A stretch of DNA of 64,000 nucleotides from Variovorax sp. Root318D1 (GTDB taxonomy: Bacteria; Pseudomonadota; Gammaproteobacteria; Burkholderiales; Burkholderiaceae_C). The stretch covers positions 45,011 through 109,010 of the forward strand of contig NZ_LMCQ01000019.1 in assembly GCF_001424835.1 (NCBI RefSeq), given 5' to 3'. Position numbers and translations under genes: made by a program. Below, one piece after another: positions 8,075 to 17,544 of this stretch (the first letter of the stretch is position 1; the number at the start of each line of letters is the position of its first letter). The notes beneath the pieces are model-generated. The model did not search any database. It was given only the letters and a program-made list of their open reading frames with translations, and was not told the origin of the DNA.

Positions 8075-9633
8075 GGACGCGCGTCCTGGTTGACCTGCGC
8101 CGAACGGGCCGCGGTGTTCTGTGCGCAGTACTGTGCGCGAGCTTCGCGCTTCCTCCGGGCGCAATGGCGCAAGAGCTGCTTGACGCGCCGGCACAGCTGG
8201 TGGCTGCGCGGCGTCTTTCGAAACCTTCGATCGGGGCCGCAAGCTACGCCCAGCGCGTGAAGCAGGCACTCATCACGATCGCGCAGGACTATCCCGAAGT
8301 GCAAACAGCACAAGCCGCCGCCAACACCAGCAGCTTTGGCGTGGATGCCGCAAGGAAGGCCCGTTACCCGCGCTTCAAGATGGGCACCGCGTCCGGCACC
8401 TACAACAGCGGCGCGGCCAATGCCAGGAGCGAGAACTACACGGTGCTGACCGCCGAGGCGCGCGTGAGCCTGGTCGACGGCGGGGCCATGAGCGCCGCGG
8501 TGCGTGCCGCCGAAGCCGGCAACCAGGCCGACGACGAGGCCGTGGTGACTACCTCGCAGAAGGTGGTGCTCGATGCACTGACCGCTTATCTGCAGGTGCA
8601 GCGCTTCGATTTGAAGAAGCAGATCGCGCGCAAGTCCACCGAGGTGGTGGCCGAGCTTTCGAAGGCCGAAGCACGCCGCGTGGCGCTCGGCGCAGCGGGC
8701 GAGAACGACCTGAACATGGCGGCCGCGCGCCGCGCCAGCGTGGCCGCGCGCGAGTCGGACTTTCAGGCGCAGCGCGACGAGGCGCTGGCGAAGTTCAACA
8801 CGTATTTCAAATTCACGCCCAACACCGATTCGCTGCCCGTGCTCGCTGCGCCCGTGTTCTGGCGCATCGCCTCGCAGGACGAAGCGCTGCGGCGCGCAGA
8901 AGAACGCAGCACCGAGATCGCCGAAGCCAAGGGCCGCGTGGCACGGGCCCAGGCCCTGGTCGATCAGCAGGAAGCCAGCATCTACCCGACGGTGGACGCC
9001 GTGGTCGTCAAGAGCAAGGACCCGCGCGGCGTGTCGCCGCAGGACCCGACGCGTGCCGCCTTCGAGCTCAACTGGAACTTCGGCAACGGCTTCGACCGCC
9101 AACTGCGGCTGAAGTCCGCGCTGGCCGAAGTCGCCAACCAGGAAGCCAAGCTCGAAGGCGTGAAGCTCAACCTGCTGGAACTCACCTCGGCCTCCTGGTC
9201 GCGCACGGTGTCCGGACGCGAACGCGAGCGGCAGCTGATGGAAGCCGTCAGCACCTCGGGCCAGGCCTTCCGTGGCCGGCGCCGCCTGATGGAGTTTGGC
9301 CGCGAGACTCTGCCGGCCGTGCTCGACGCGCAACTCGACTACTACAACCTGCTGTTCGACTATGTCGATGCCGTGTTCGACCTGCGCATCAGCGAGCTGC
9401 GCCTTGCACGCACCACGGGTGAGCTGCGAATCGACCCCGATGCGAGCAATGCCTGGATCGACCGCATCTTCGGACCGCCGAGCCGCCCCGCACTGAGCGA
9501 AGACGGCCTGCTCACCGCGCTGTGCATCTCGAGCAATGCGAGCTGCGCCAGCGAACCCGTGGCCGACCGCGGCGCCACCGCGACTGCATCGAACCCGCCG
9601 CTGCGCCGCGCTGACCGTCTGGCCACGCGCTAG
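8071..9633 (+). CDS. TolC-family outer-membrane channel
   Basis: This 520-residue protein has a signal peptide (hydrophobic stretch, cleavage near ALPPGAMAQE) and two TolC-type repeats of long helices separated by strands. The family's typical SYAQRVKQAL and LPAVLDAQLDYYNLLFDYVDAVFDLRISELRL-like features are visible in pieces. The C-terminal 50 or so residues after the second repeat are extra and contain two Cys. It is the outer-membrane duct of the type I secretion set and is translationally coupled to the HlyD gene by an ATGA overlap. Confidence 0.92.
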   Translation: MRTRVLVDLRRTGRGVLCAVLCASFALPPGAMAQELLDAPAQLVAARRLSKPSIGAASYAQRVKQALITIAQDYPEVQTAQAAANTSSFGVDAARKARYPRFKMGTASGTYNSGAANARSENYTVLTAEARVSLVDGGAMSAAVRAAEAGNQADDEAVVTTSQKVVLDALTAYLQVQRFDLKKQIARKSTEVVAELSKAEARRVALGAAGENDLNMAAARRASVAARESDFQAQRDEALAKFNTYFKFTPNTDSLPVLAAPVFWRIASQDEALRRAEERSTEIAEAKGRVARAQALVDQQEASIYPTVDAVVVKSKDPRGVSPQDPTRAAFELNWNFGNGFDRQLRLKSALAEVANQEAKLEGVKLNLLELTSASWSRTVSGRERERQLMEAVSTSGQAFRGRRRLMEFGRETLPAVLDAQLDYYNLLFDYVDAVFDLRISELRLARTTGELRIDPDASNAWIDRIFGPPSRPALSEDGLLTALCISSNASCASEPVADRGATATASNPPLRRADRLATR

Positions 9634-9649
9634 CTGTGCGGGAGTGGGC

Positions 9650-11077
9650 TCAGGCGTCTTCGGGGATGCCGGGTTCGCCGTCCAGGATCTGATACTTGCG
9701 CATCTTTTCCCACAGCACCTTGCGGCTGATGCCCAGGTGCTGCGCGGTGTCTTGGCGCTTCCAGTCGTTGATCTCCAACGCCGCGATGATGCGGTTGCGC
9801 TCGCCGCTGTTCCAACCCTTGCGGTCGCCGTTGCCATCGAGCGCGACGCCGTTGGCGCTCCCGTTGTAGCCGTTTCTCTCGGCTGAACCGGCGGTGGGCG
9901 TCGGCGTACCGCGCGTGAGTGCGATGGCGCGCTGGATCAGGTTCTGGTCCCACGCATGCAATTGCCGCGCAATCACACCCACGCGCTCGGCCAGGTTGCG
10001 CAGCTGCCGAACGTTGCCCGGAAAGTACGTTTCCGCAACGGCATCGCTCAGCCAGTGCGGCGTTTCACCCAAGGCTTCGAGCTCGTCGCCCAGCACATTG
10101 CCAAGCAGCGCTTTGAAGATCGCGATCTTGTCGATCTCGCCGCGCTCTTCGAGGCTGGGCACGTGCAGCTCGATCACCGCAAGGCGATAGAAAAGGTCGG
10201 CGCGAAACTCGCCGCTCGCCACCATCTCGCGCAGGTTGCGGTTGGTGGCAGCGACCAGCCGAAAGTCGACGCGAACCGGCGCCGTGGCGCCCAGCCGCGT
10301 GACCGCGTTGTCTTCGAGCACGCGCAGCAGCTTGACCTGCTGGTACTTCGGCAGGTCGCCGATCTCGTCGAGAAACAGCGTGCCTCCCGTTGCTTGCTCG
10401 AAGTAGCCGCGGTGCGCATGCACGGCGCCGGTGAACGAGCCCTTCGTGTGGCCGAAGAAGAGCGACTCGAACAGCCCATCGGGAATCGCGCCGCAGTTCA
10501 CTGCCACGAACGCGCCCTTGCTGTAGTGCTGATGGCCGAGATGGAGCTGCTGCGCAATGCGCTCCTTGCCCACCCCCGTTTCACCGCGCACCAGCACGCT
10601 GTGGTTGCAGTCGGCAAAGGCGCCCACTTCGGCGAGCAGCGATTTCATCGCCTCCGAGTGCGCCACCAGCACATCGGGCGCCTGCGGCGCCACGTCGCGC
10701 GCCCGCAGCTGCCGCACCAGCTTGGCCACCATCGTGCGCAGCTCGGCGCAGGTGAAGTCGTAGGGCAGAACGTGCAGGTACTCGGGCGGATAAGTGCGCG
10801 AGTCGCGGTCCCGCGAAGCCGCGGCCACCCAGATCACCGGCATACCCTGCAGCAGTTCGGTCGCGTGCGCGAGCCCCCCGCCGTCGATGACCGTGACGCT
10901 GATGATCGCGACCGAAGGCCGAATCGCCGTGCCGCGCTCCTGCTGAGGAGGCGGCATGCCATCGGCCCGGATCACCTCGACGTCAAAGCTCGCCATGCAC
11001 CGCGCAATGCGGTCGAGGATGTCGGCCTTGCCTTCCCAGACAAAGAGGTCGAGTTCGTCGAAGTTGGGGGCGCTCAT
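9650..11077 (-). CDS. Sigma54-dependent activator (VpsR-like)
   Basis: This 475-residue protein has an N-terminal receiver-like domain without an evident phospho-acceptor pattern (about residues 1-125), like VpsR/FleQ-type regulators. An AAA+ core follows, with Walker A GETGVGKE, the sigma54-contact loop as GSFTGA, and FLDEIGDLP. The C-terminus is a Fis-type helix-turn-helix ([19 protein letters not shown] region). Such proteins activate sigma54 promoters and some sense cyclic di-GMP. It is the last gene after the Tad operon (48 bases downstream of tadG) and converges on the secretion operon, so it could control either. GTAAC boxes upstream of both loci are candidate targets. Confidence 0.9.
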   Translation of the reverse strand: MSAPNFDELDLFVWEGKADILDRIARCMASFDVEVIRADGMPPPQQERGTAIRPSVAIISVTVIDGGGLAHATELLQGMPVIWVAAASRDRDSRTYPPEYLHVLPYDFTCAELRTMVAKLVRQLRARDVAPQAPDVLVAHSEAMKSLLAEVGAFADCNHSVLVRGETGVGKERIAQQLHLGHQHYSKGAFVAVNCGAIPDGLFESLFFGHTKGSFTGAVHAHRGYFEQATGGTLFLDEIGDLPKYQQVKLLRVLEDNAVTRLGATAPVRVDFRLVAATNRNLREMVASGEFRADLFYRLAVIELHVPSLEERGEIDKIAIFKALLGNVLGDELEALGETPHWLSDAVAETYFPGNVRQLRNLAERVGVIARQLHAWDQNLIQRAIALTRGTPTPTAGSAERNGYNGSANGVALDGNGDRKGWNSGERNRIIAALEINDWKRQDTAQHLGISRKVLWEKMRKYQILDGEPGIPEDA

Positions 11078-11125
11078 GAGAACAATCGCTTGAGGTGTGT
11101 TCGTGTGTTTTTGCAGTGGCTCACT

Positions 11126-13210
11126 TCAGTACACCAATTCCGCACCCGCTTTGCATGTCATGCGAGCGCCGACTTCGGCGTTCGCAAGTTCGATACCGAG
11201 GTTTTTCAAGAGTAGCTCCACCAGCGAGTTGACAACAGAAGAGACAAGAGAATCGATCAACGGCTTGAGCAGGTTGAACACGGCGGTGGCCGCCGCATCG
11301 GTGGTTTGCACGATGGCACCGAGCAATCCTGCCGAGGCGCCGGGTGCATACAAGTTGAGCTGCAGGCCGTTGACGATGCCGGTCACGAGGCCGGCCACAT
11401 CATTCGTGGCGGACGTTGCCAGGTAGGTTTGGGCCGGCGCTGCAACATCGTCGATTTCCTTCAGCAGCCCGGGTGCGCTCGAGTGAAAGAGCAACGAGTC
11501 GGTGCCACCGTCGAGATGATCGGAGTTGACCGAGAGGCCGACACCTCCGCCACCGAAAGCCGTGCGCTGTGCGGTCGCCTTCTGGTTCGTCCACGTTCCG
11601 TTCGGTTGGAGATACTCTTGCGTACTGCCTAAGCAAATTCCGGCGACCACAGCTGTGCAGGTCTTTCTGGTTTGCACCGTGCCGATATCGATCAGTGCAA
11701 TGGGCTCCACGGCGGGAGCCAGCGCTGTCGACGAGAAAGCCTTGATTTTTGCGTCAGCCGGCGTGGTGCCCATTTTTCCGATGCGCAGCGTGGCGATGCT
11801 GGATTTGGAATTTGCCCACAGCTTGCTGTCGGAACTGTTGGTGCAGTCATAGTCCGTGACATAGGCCGACGCAGATGCGATGTCGATGCTGATGTCGATC
11901 TGCAACGGCAGCGGAAGTGCTCTGACATCCGAGATTTCGGCTTTCGCAGGCGTGTGGCAATTCAATGCGATGACCGGGCAGTCGCCCGGTGGGGTCAGAT
12001 CGATGATGGAACTCAAGATCGAAATCAGTGCATTGCTCAGCGAGTTGAGTGCATTGGACAAACCGCTGATCAATGTCGTCAGCACCTGCCCGGCTGCCCC
12101 GAGATTTGCGGAAACAAGTGCCCGAACCTGAGCCGTCCGGACATAGATCTTGTTCGGGCCCAGCGGATCGAGCTTGGCCAGTTCAGGATTTCCCACGGCA
12201 GAAAACTGTGGCGGCTCGATCACCTTGATGCTCGCAGTGACCCCGCCGAGGCTGACATCGACGACCGTCCCGTTTTTGCCATTGGCGGCCTGCACCACGC
12301 CTTGCAGCAACTGAAAAACCTGAATGCTGGTGTCCAGTCCGGCGGCGTCCGTGCCGGACTGCACGCCCAGCAGTGTCCCGAGCTTCAACAGTGGCTGGAC
12401 CGCGGCTGCATTGGCTGCGATCTTGATCAGCCCGAGTGCGTCGATGGCCGTCTGGGCTGTGCCCCCGTTTCGTTGAAGCGCATTGATCATGGCCTGCACC
12501 AATGTGCCCACCGAGGCGTCGGCGGCCAGGACCTCGTCGTACTTTCCGGCGCCGATACCCAGTTCAAGCGCCAGTTCGTCCAGGAAGGTCAGCAACTTGA
12601 GGTCGGTCGAAACCAAGCCGTCCCAGCCAACGGCTTCGAGGTTGAGGCTGCCCCCCAGAAGACCGCCGAACACCGCATTGAGCGAAGGCGATCGAGTGCT
12701 GTCCACACTGAGGAGCGTGCTGCGGATACTCAAGGCTGCCAGCGGATGCTTCCGGGCCGCTAACGCGACGACAGCAATGGGTCTGGGCTCGTTGCCGGGA
12801 AGGCCTGCAAGCAGCAGCGCGGGGGTCCGGTTGATGCTGACCCGCACTGCGTTGAGTTTTTGACCGCTTTCCGGCGTGCCGAAGTGAGGCGCAGCGGGCC
12901 TGGACACAGGATCCCAGTGGCCGCACGCTACGCTGTCCGCAGCGACGGCTGCCAGCGTGGGCGGAATGTTTTTTGCGGCGTTTGCAATCGCTGCCGCTGT
13001 TGCTCCCGTGCAGCTGGCCCCGTCCAGCGCCTGTGCGCCCGCGAGTGCGGCAAGGTCGGCCGTCTTCTGGAGTTCGCGCTTGAGGAAAAACAGGTAGCCC
13101 AGTTCGGTTCCCACGAGAACGATGACCAGCAGGCTCAGCGCGATGATCGCGTTGATGATTACCGACCCGTTTTGCCGCCATCGCGGGGTTCTTCGTTTGG
13201 AGGAATGCAT
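11126..13210 (-). CDS. tadG: TadG-like pilus assembly protein
   Basis: This 694-residue protein starts with the Tad-type pseudopilin/TadG leader: basic residues, then one hydrophobic helix (about residues 17-42), followed by KTADLAALAGAQAL, the characteristic TadG segment. The long remainder is periplasmic, low in recognisable motifs and contains several Cys. No von Willebrand MIDAS motif is obvious. TadG-type proteins are minor components of the Tad machine that anchor or tip the pilus. It is the last structural gene of the tad operon. Confidence 0.8.
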   Translation of the reverse strand: MHSSKRRTPRWRQNGSVIINAIIALSLLVIVLVGTELGYLFFLKRELQKTADLAALAGAQALDGASCTGATAAAIANAAKNIPPTLAAVAADSVACGHWDPVSRPAAPHFGTPESGQKLNAVRVSINRTPALLLAGLPGNEPRPIAVVALAARKHPLAALSIRSTLLSVDSTRSPSLNAVFGGLLGGSLNLEAVGWDGLVSTDLKLLTFLDELALELGIGAGKYDEVLAADASVGTLVQAMINALQRNGGTAQTAIDALGLIKIAANAAAVQPLLKLGTLLGVQSGTDAAGLDTSIQVFQLLQGVVQAANGKNGTVVDVSLGGVTASIKVIEPPQFSAVGNPELAKLDPLGPNKIYVRTAQVRALVSANLGAAGQVLTTLISGLSNALNSLSNALISILSSIIDLTPPGDCPVIALNCHTPAKAEISDVRALPLPLQIDISIDIASASAYVTDYDCTNSSDSKLWANSKSSIATLRIGKMGTTPADAKIKAFSSTALAPAVEPIALIDIGTVQTRKTCTAVVAGICLGSTQEYLQPNGTWTNQKATAQRTAFGGGGVGLSVNSDHLDGGTDSLLFHSSAPGLLKEIDDVAAPAQTYLATSATNDVAGLVTGIVNGLQLNLYAPGASAGLLGAIVQTTDAAATAVFNLLKPLIDSLVSSVVNSLVELLLKNLGIELANAEVGARMTCKAGAELVY

Positions 13211-13218
13211 CGTTCGCC

Positions 13219-13713
13219 CTAGGAAGACGACCGGGTGGCCGTGGCCTTGCCGAGCAGGCGGTCAGGCATCCAGCTTCCGGTGAGAGGAAGCGGAGGCAGG
13301 AGCGGATTGGCGCGGTACGGGTAGCTCACTTTCACCGCGATCTCCGCGGATGAAAGATTTACTTCGGGCGGAAGGTCTGCCATGTTTGCGCGAAGCCAAG
13401 CCTCCTTGGACGATGGAACGCTGCCCGCGGAAAAAGGGGTGATCATCGAGAGTGCGAGCGACCGGTAGATGGCCGTTCGTGCATTCGCCTGCACCTCCGC
13501 CACCGGCGTGTCGCTGCGAAAAGTCTGGGCCGCTCTCGCGCCGTCTTCCGCTGCGCGGGAGATCGCCTGCTGCACGTAAAAAACGCCGCAGAACGTGATG
13601 AGGCCGTAGATACCCAGGAACAGGACGCCGAAGATGAGCGCGAATTCGATGGCGGCGACGCCGCGCTGCCGGCGCGGCCTCGAGCATTCCAGGCGCGGGC
13701 GGGCGGACTTCAC
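13219..13713 (-). CDS. TadE/TadF-like minor pseudopilin
   Basis: This 164-residue protein starts with GTG in a GTGA overlap with the upstream gene. It has the TadE pattern: basic N-terminus, RGVAAIEFALIFGVLF prepilin-like segment with Glu after the cleavage region, one transmembrane helix, then a periplasmic domain with SRAAEDGARAA. TadE-type pseudopilins are processed by the prepilin peptidase and are needed for pilus assembly. It is one of two adjacent paralogues. Confidence 0.88.
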   Translation of the reverse strand: MKSARPRLECSRPRRQRGVAAIEFALIFGVLFLGIYGLITFCGVFYVQQAISRAAEDGARAAQTFRSDTPVAEVQANARTAIYRSLALSMITPFSAGSVPSSKEAWLRANMADLPPEVNLSSAEIAVKVSYPYRANPLLPPLPLTGSWMPDRLLGKATATRSSS

Positions 13714-14201
13714 AGCGACCTTCCGTCGAGCAGCATGCTGGCCTTGCCTGTAACCCGATCAGGTATCGCGAAATTCGGGAATGCGGGAAACAGCCCTTCT
13801 ATGCCACTGACCTCCACGGTCACGACCATCTGGCAACGCTTGCTCCATTCCGGCCCGCAAGGGGGTTCAGCCTGCGCGCAGTCGTCCTCTGCGGCCGGGC
13901 AGGTATCTGCATAGACATTCAGCTTTGCTTTCAGGGCGTCGGGCAACCAGTCGCTGCGCAATCTAGCAACGTTTTCTGCTTCTGTTTCCCTCGCATCCAG
14001 ACTGCTCTGGTAGCGCAGCCCGGCGCGTGCCCCGTCTTCCGCGGCGTTCTGCAAGCTCAAGCGCATCGTCAACAGGAAGCCATAACAGATCACGGCGTAG
14101 AGCAGCGCAAAGCTGATCAAGAACACAAACGCAAACTCGATCGCATACGCGCCGCGCTGTGCGCACCGGTGTCTTGCGAGGCGGCCTGTTTGCATGGACA
14201 T
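13710..14201 (-). CDS. tadE: TadE-like minor pseudopilin
   Basis: This 163-residue protein has the same architecture as its downstream neighbour: basic start, RGAYAIEFAFVFLISFALL helix, then NAAEDGARAGLRYQ. It has four Cys in a short stretch (residues about 107-127) that could form disulfides in the periplasm. An in-frame ATG two codons later is an alternative start. Confidence 0.88.
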   Translation of the reverse strand: MSMQTGRLARHRCAQRGAYAIEFAFVFLISFALLYAVICYGFLLTMRLSLQNAAEDGARAGLRYQSSLDARETEAENVARLRSDWLPDALKAKLNVYADTCPAAEDDCAQAEPPCGPEWSKRCQMVVTVEVSGIEGLFPAFPNFAIPDRVTGKASMLLDGRSL

Positions 14202-14226
14202 TCTTTTGCGCGACGGAACTCTCCGC

Positions 14227-14673
14227 TCAACGCGCCCCGCCAGCAGCGCCGCCAGCTGCGCCGTTGGACTTGGTCACCGTCGAGCCAAGGTGCTCGGGAA
14301 TCGGATGTTCGAAGCTCTTGACATAACGCTCATAGCTGCGACTGGCAACGTTTCCGGCGATAGGCCGGGGCGTGGGCGATGCAATCTCTCCGCTGCGTTG
14401 CCAGGCAAGCAGGTTTTGCGTCGCATCGCCGAGCCGCAGCGGCGGTGGGTCGAGTTCTTCGGCCTCGGCCGTCTGCGCTTCCTGAGAGTGCAGCGTGGCC
14501 TGATTTTGTACAGGCTGGGCAGCCATTGGCACCGCGACGGCCCTTGCACCCGCATCATCCGCTTTGGCCGTATTCGTTTGCGCGAAGGCATTCATTGCCA
14601 TGAAGAGAAGTGCGGCGGCCAGGGCCGCACGAACGGGCAGCGAGGTAATCCGTTCGGTGGATTCGTGGTTCAT
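14227..14673 (-). CDS. DUF3613 protein of Tad locus
   Basis: This 148-residue exported protein has a signal peptide ending near AMNAFAQ. An Ala/Gln-rich linker precedes a conserved patch (LRLGDATQNLLAWQRSG, then RPIAGNVA, SYERYVKSF and HPIPE) that matches the DUF3613 family, which is found almost only in Tad loci of Burkholderiales. Its role is unknown. ATG at 14673 overlaps the TadD stop (ATGA), and this start precedes a clean signal peptide. Confidence 0.85.
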   Translation of the reverse strand: MNHESTERITSLPVRAALAAALLFMAMNAFAQTNTAKADDAGARAVAVPMAAQPVQNQATLHSQEAQTAEAEELDPPPLRLGDATQNLLAWQRSGEIASPTPRPIAGNVASRSYERYVKSFEHPIPEHLGSTVTKSNGAAGGAAGGAR

Positions 14674-15605
14674 GGTGTACCTCGTGGGATCGAGTTCGGG
14701 GAGAAGGGCGCCTCGGCATTCGACGCCGGCGGATTCGTCTGGGTCGCAGTCCTCATGCCACCCGCTCCTGTCCACCGCGACGGCTTGAGCGCAAGGGGCG
14801 CAACAATGGGCTCACCGCGAGTCGAAGCCGATGCCGCGGCAACGATGGGTGCGGCCAGTCCGCCTGGTGCACGCAGCTGCTGCGCCGCTTCGCGCACGGC
14901 CAAGCGCGTTGTTTCGGACATGCGGTTCGCATCCATCAGCGCTGTGGCTTGGTCCCGCTGATTGGTTACTTCCAGATAGAGCGCCAGATTGGCTTGTGCC
15001 TGTGTGCTGTCGGGGCGCAACTGCAAGGCCTGCATCAGAGGCAGTCGTGCGTCTTCGATCTGGCCGGCGCGCAACTGTGCATAGCCCAGGTCGCTCAGCA
15101 GCAACGCATCGGTTGGTGTCCGGCGCTGGGCCTGCGTAAGCAACTGCACCGCCTCGGCGTAGTTGCCGCGCGTGCCTGCCAGCAGTCCCAATCCGCGGTA
15201 GCCGGCACTCGCCAGCGGCGTGCTCAAAAGGCGCTTGTAAGCGGCTTCGGCGGAGACAGCCTGCCCCGTCTGGCGCAGCGCCTCAGCACGCGTGCGCGTG
15301 GATTCGGGCGAGACACCCCAACGCTGTTCAAGAGCGTCGATGTGCGCGAGCGATGCGAACCACAGGTCCTCCTTCTGCATCTGCTCTACCAGCTTGAGGT
15401 AGGTCGCTTGGGTGTCTACGGAAGCCCCCGCTTTCGTGTCCGCAGCCGCTTCGGCGGCCATGCGCTGTTGCGCGTCCGCACTGGCGGCGTACTGATCCTT
15501 GACGCCGGCACAGCCGGCGATAACGACCGCCGCGGCGCCCGCGGAGACGAAAGCCAGAATGCGCCGCACAGCGGACGGGCACATGCAAAAGTCCAACGTT
15601 TTCAT
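14670..15605 (-). CDS. tadD: TPR lipoprotein, TadD-like
   Basis: This 311-residue protein has a signal peptide with an IAGCAG lipobox near residue 32, then tetratricopeptide helices (about residues 80-250), including a classical SDLGYAQLRAGQIEDA unit. TadD-type proteins act as pilotins or scaffolds for the secretin. It is translationally coupled to TadC upstream and the DUF3613 gene downstream by 4-base overlaps. Confidence 0.88.
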   Translation of the reverse strand: MKTLDFCMCPSAVRRILAFVSAGAAAVVIAGCAGVKDQYAASADAQQRMAAEAAADTKAGASVDTQATYLKLVEQMQKEDLWFASLAHIDALEQRWGVSPESTRTRAEALRQTGQAVSAEAAYKRLLSTPLASAGYRGLGLLAGTRGNYAEAVQLLTQAQRRTPTDALLLSDLGYAQLRAGQIEDARLPLMQALQLRPDSTQAQANLALYLEVTNQRDQATALMDANRMSETTRLAVREAAQQLRAPGGLAAPIVAAASASTRGEPIVAPLALKPSRWTGAGGMRTATQTNPPASNAEAPFSPNSIPRGTP

Positions 15606-16567
15606 TTGACGACGACTCCCAGTGATCGGAATACCGCGATGAAGCCTGGTCCTGCCGTGACGATGACCAGCGCCGGCATCAGCGTGGACACCATCACGGC
15701 GGTCATCTTTACCGTGATCTTTCCGATTTTTTCCTTCATTTCGGAACGCCGGCGTTCGCGTAACCGGTCGCTGAAGATGCGCAACGGTTCCTGCACTGCT
15801 CCGCCGTGCTTGTCGACCTGCACCAGCAAGGACACGAGCCCTCGAAGGTGCTCGTTCTTGTGCAAGGTCGCGAGGCGCTGCAACGAATGCTCGCGGCTGC
15901 GGCCACGGCTGTACTGGTTGTTGGCCAAGGTCAATTCGTAGCCGAGCACGCGCAGCACATGCGAGAAATCGCTAGCCATGATTTGCAGGCTCTGGTCGAG
16001 ACTCAGTCCAACCCCTTGAAGAAGGCGCAGCAAATCGATGAACAGCGGAACCTCCTGATTCGCCCGCTCCCGCCGCGTGGCAGCAACGCGTCCGAGCACC
16101 CATTTGGGCGCCATAAAGCCAATGACGAAAGCGCCGGCAAGAACGATGGTGGCGGTGCCCCCCGTGTGTTTCTCACCCCAAGCCATATAGGCCAGAAGCG
16201 GGAGCAGCATTGCGAACAGAACGCGGGCCACCAAGAAAAACAGCTGCGTTCGCTTCGAGGAAAGGCCGCATTGGTCGATGAGATTCCGGTCTTCATCTGC
16301 CACAAGCGTCCGGCCAAGCCGCGTTTCGAGCCAATGGAAGGGCAGTTCGATATCGGACTTCGCGGAGGCGCCAGGCTCTTCTTCCGCATCAGCGGAAGCT
16401 TTCGACAAATCCGGAGCTTCCACAACTTGGTGGATGGCGCGGCCGATGACCTTTCCACTGCGCGCGCGACGCAATTCGGTAGCAATCAGTGCGCCTGCTC
16501 CAGCCATGAGACCTAGCGCGAGTACTGCCAGGGCAAGGATGGCAATTTGCATGGGCGAGAACGTCAT
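15602..16567 (-). CDS. tadC: TadC inner-membrane platform protein
   Basis: This 321-residue protein belongs to the type II secretion F family. It has an N-terminal transmembrane helix, a cytoplasmic linker, two central helices, the conserved LLQGVGLSLDQSLQIMA region and C-terminal helices. It partners with TadB to form the platform on which the TadA ATPase works. It overlaps tadB by 4 bases. Confidence 0.92.
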   Translation of the reverse strand: MTFSPMQIAILALAVLALGLMAGAGALIATELRRARSGKVIGRAIHQVVEAPDLSKASADAEEEPGASAKSDIELPFHWLETRLGRTLVADEDRNLIDQCGLSSKRTQLFFLVARVLFAMLLPLLAYMAWGEKHTGGTATIVLAGAFVIGFMAPKWVLGRVAATRRERANQEVPLFIDLLRLLQGVGLSLDQSLQIMASDFSHVLRVLGYELTLANNQYSRGRSREHSLQRLATLHKNEHLRGLVSLLVQVDKHGGAVQEPLRIFSDRLRERRRSEMKEKIGKITVKMTAVMVSTLMPALVIVTAGPGFIAVFRSLGVVVK

Positions 16568-17544
16568 GTCAGTCTTGCCAATCGATAAAGGAGGGCGGCG
16601 CCCACCAACTGAAGTCCTGCCGAGGAGAAGATCAGCATGCGACCTGTACCGTCATTCCACATTCCCATGAAATAACCGGGATTGGTCATGATGAGGAAGG
16701 CGCCCACGCACACCGGCAGCAGCCCCAGTATCCAGGCGGAGAGGCGGGTTTCCGCCGACATGGCAACCAACTCGTGCTCCGCCTGCTCACGGTCGCGCAT
16801 GAAATTGCCGACGCGTTCCAGCAGCAGATCGGCACGGCCGCCATAGCGCACACCTAGGCCGAGGATGGAGGCCATCAGATACATCTCGTCGATGCGGACG
16901 TGCTTGGCTGTCTGGTGCAGGGCGCGGTCCAGATCCATGCCAGCGCGCACCAGCGATGCCGAGCGTTCCAGTAGGCCGCGCAACGGAGTCTCCGTGGTGG
17001 CAATAGCAAGTTGGAACGCAGCCTGCGTGGAGTTCCCGATGGTGATCAATCGCACCATGACGTCGATGTAGTCGGGTAACTGGTTGACCAGCTTGCGGCG
17101 GAACTTCTGCAGTCGCAGCCAAACCGCGAAGACCGCGAGGATCATCATCAATGCGAGGGCGCTCAATGCTGCAACCCAGCCGCCGAAGAGGCCCGCAAGC
17201 GCGGCCAGCGCCACGACGGCCGCCAAGCCCAGCGCGGCGATGCGCGGATCGATCACGCCCATCAGCCAGTCGGGCAGGGCCTTTTCAAGAAGCCCACCAG
17301 GTGCGGTAACTGCGGCGCTTGTTTCGGTCTCGAGCCAAGGGTCAGTCATGAGCCCGCCGCTGGGCAAATCCCGCAAAGGTATTGGCAACGATGCCGCAGC
17401 GGCCGTGCTGGCCAGAATCTGCTGGTTCAGATGCCGTCCCGCTGCCTGTCGTGTCTGACGCGCCTTTGCCCATTGCCACAGCAGCAGCCCCGCGGCTGCA
17501 AGCAGCAGCGCGACGCAAGCGACCGTCAGCAGAACCTTAGCCAC
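16564..17544 (-). CDS. tadB: TadB inner-membrane platform protein
   Basis: This 326-residue protein is a type II secretion F-domain protein with an N-terminal helix, a central pair of helices, the LPDYIDVMVRLITIGNSTQAAFQLA region and two C-terminal helices. I chose the GTG at 17544, which has a GGGAG site 8 bases upstream, begins directly with a membrane helix, and overlaps the ATPase stop by 8 bases. A longer reading frame upstream has no such support and lacks conserved sequence. Confidence 0.9.
   Translation of the reverse strand: MAKVLLTVACVALLLAAAGLLLWQWAKARQTRQAAGRHLNQQILASTAAAASLPIPLRDLPSGGLMTDPWLETETSAAVTAPGGLLEKALPDWLMGVIDPRIAALGLAAVVALAALAGLFGGWVAALSALALMMILAVFAVWLRLQKFRRKLVNQLPDYIDVMVRLITIGNSTQAAFQLAIATTETPLRGLLERSASLVRAGMDLDRALHQTAKHVRIDEMYLMASILGLGVRYGGRADLLLERVGNFMRDREQAEHELVAMSAETRLSAWILGLLPVCVGAFLIMTNPGYFMGMWNDGTGRMLIFSSAGLQLVGAALLYRLARLT

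Noticed and set aside
6764..8269. A 501-codon antisense frame opposite the HlyD gene
   Set aside because: It lacks motifs and overlaps a well-supported HlyD gene with operon coupling on both sides.
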